The notes under the pieces are model-generated. The model saw only the letters and a program-made list of their open reading frames with translations. It was not told where the DNA came from and did not search any database. Source: an uncultured Bdellovibrio sp. (GTDB taxonomy: Bacteria; Bdellovibrionota; Bdellovibrionia; Bdellovibrionales; Bdellovibrionaceae). From it: a DNA stretch of 5,903 nt. The DNA lies in assembly GCF_946478835.1 (NCBI RefSeq), contig NZ_CAMLDV010000196.1, positions 1 to 5,903 of the forward strand. Direction: 5' to 3'. Shown here piece by piece: positions 5,646 through 5,903 of the stretch (positions are counted from its first letter, which is position 1; the number at the start of each line of letters is the position of its first letter). Made by a program: the position numbers and the translations under genes.

Positions 5646-5903
5646 ATGTTAAATTGGACAGAATATCTTAGCGAAGTCAAAAGTCGCATCGGCGCCATCG
5701 CAAAAATGAACCCTGATATTGTCAGAGGCTATCGTGCGATCTCAGACGCAAAAACTCCCGATTCAAAATTAGATCCAAAAACAAAAGAACTCATCGCACT
5801 CGCCGTGGCCGTCACCAATCGCTGTGACGGTTGCATTGTCGTGCACGTGGAAGCCGCGAAAAAACACGGAGCCACTCAAGAAGAAATCATGGAAGCTTTG
5901 GGA
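5646..5903 (+). CDS. AhpD-like carboxymuconolactone decarboxylase family protein, N-terminal 86 residues
   Basis: The gene runs off the right edge, so only the N-terminal part is seen. Family members of about 110-120 residues are common, so most of the core is probably present. The redox motif is complete: Cys60 and Cys63 in RCDGCIVVH with His67, followed by AAKKHGATQEEIMEALG. This is the AhpD-type core in which two Cys act as a thiol pair with a nearby His in peroxide reduction. Residues 1-44 are a helical lead with GYRAISDAKTP, and LDPKTKELIALAVAVTNRC introduces the active site. No signal peptide is seen; it is expected in the cytoplasm. The start is fixed by AGGAAG about 8 nt before the ATG, though that site lies in a hairpin. 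It could be a simple peroxidase or a thiol-stress protein; true carboxymuconolactone decarboxylase activity is less likely, as those enzymes usually lack the CxxC. Confidence 0.88.
   Translation, partial: MLNWTEYLSEVKSRIGAIAKMNPDIVRGYRAISDAKTPDSKLDPKTKELIALAVAVTNRCDGCIVVHVEAAKKHGATQEEIMEALG

Overview
The window looks like a piece of chromosome from a predatory or free-living Gram-negative bacterium. Moderate base composition, two signal-peptide-bearing outer-membrane-type proteins, a stand-alone HD-GYP protein and a short DUF1338 protein would fit Bdellovibrio and its relatives. That assignment is an inference from overall flavour, not from a marker gene. No RNA gene, CRISPR array, transposase or phage gene was found.

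Layout. (1) Positions 1-3110, minus strand: an M14-type zinc carboxypeptidase comes first in transcription order. It overlaps by 14 nt a small alpha/beta hydrolase. After a 168-nt gap with a terminator-like hairpin and a possible promoter comes a long exported protein, probably an outer-membrane beta-barrel. That protein starts at a GTG and runs off the left edge of the window, so its C-terminus is missing. (2) 3111-3233: a short divergent control region. (3) 3234-4034, plus strand: a compact DUF1338 protein that keeps the iron-ligand pattern of 2-oxoadipate dioxygenase/decarboxylase (HglS). (4) 4036-4136: an unusual imperfect palindrome of about 100 bp lying exactly between two convergent genes, probably a bidirectional terminator and possibly a dispersed repeat. 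(5) 4136-4783, minus strand: a stand-alone HD-GYP domain protein, likely a cyclic-di-GMP phosphodiesterase. (6) 4784-4932: divergent promoter region. (7) 4933-5595, plus strand: a small outer-membrane beta-barrel with an N-terminal periplasmic module. (8) 5615-5645: a hairpin that encloses the ribosome binding site of the next gene. (9) 5646 to the window end, plus strand: the first 86 residues of an AhpD-like carboxymuconolactone-decarboxylase-family protein with an intact CxxC-xxx-H motif.

How the genes relate. Only the carboxypeptidase and the alpha/beta hydrolase are clearly coupled, by overlap. Together they could act on peptide or ester substrates, but nothing in the window identifies the substrate. 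The others look like independent transcription units in a housekeeping or envelope-rich region. No defence system, biosynthetic cluster or other clearly new multi-gene system is visible. The most interesting signals are non-coding: the large palindrome and the hairpin over the ribosome binding site.
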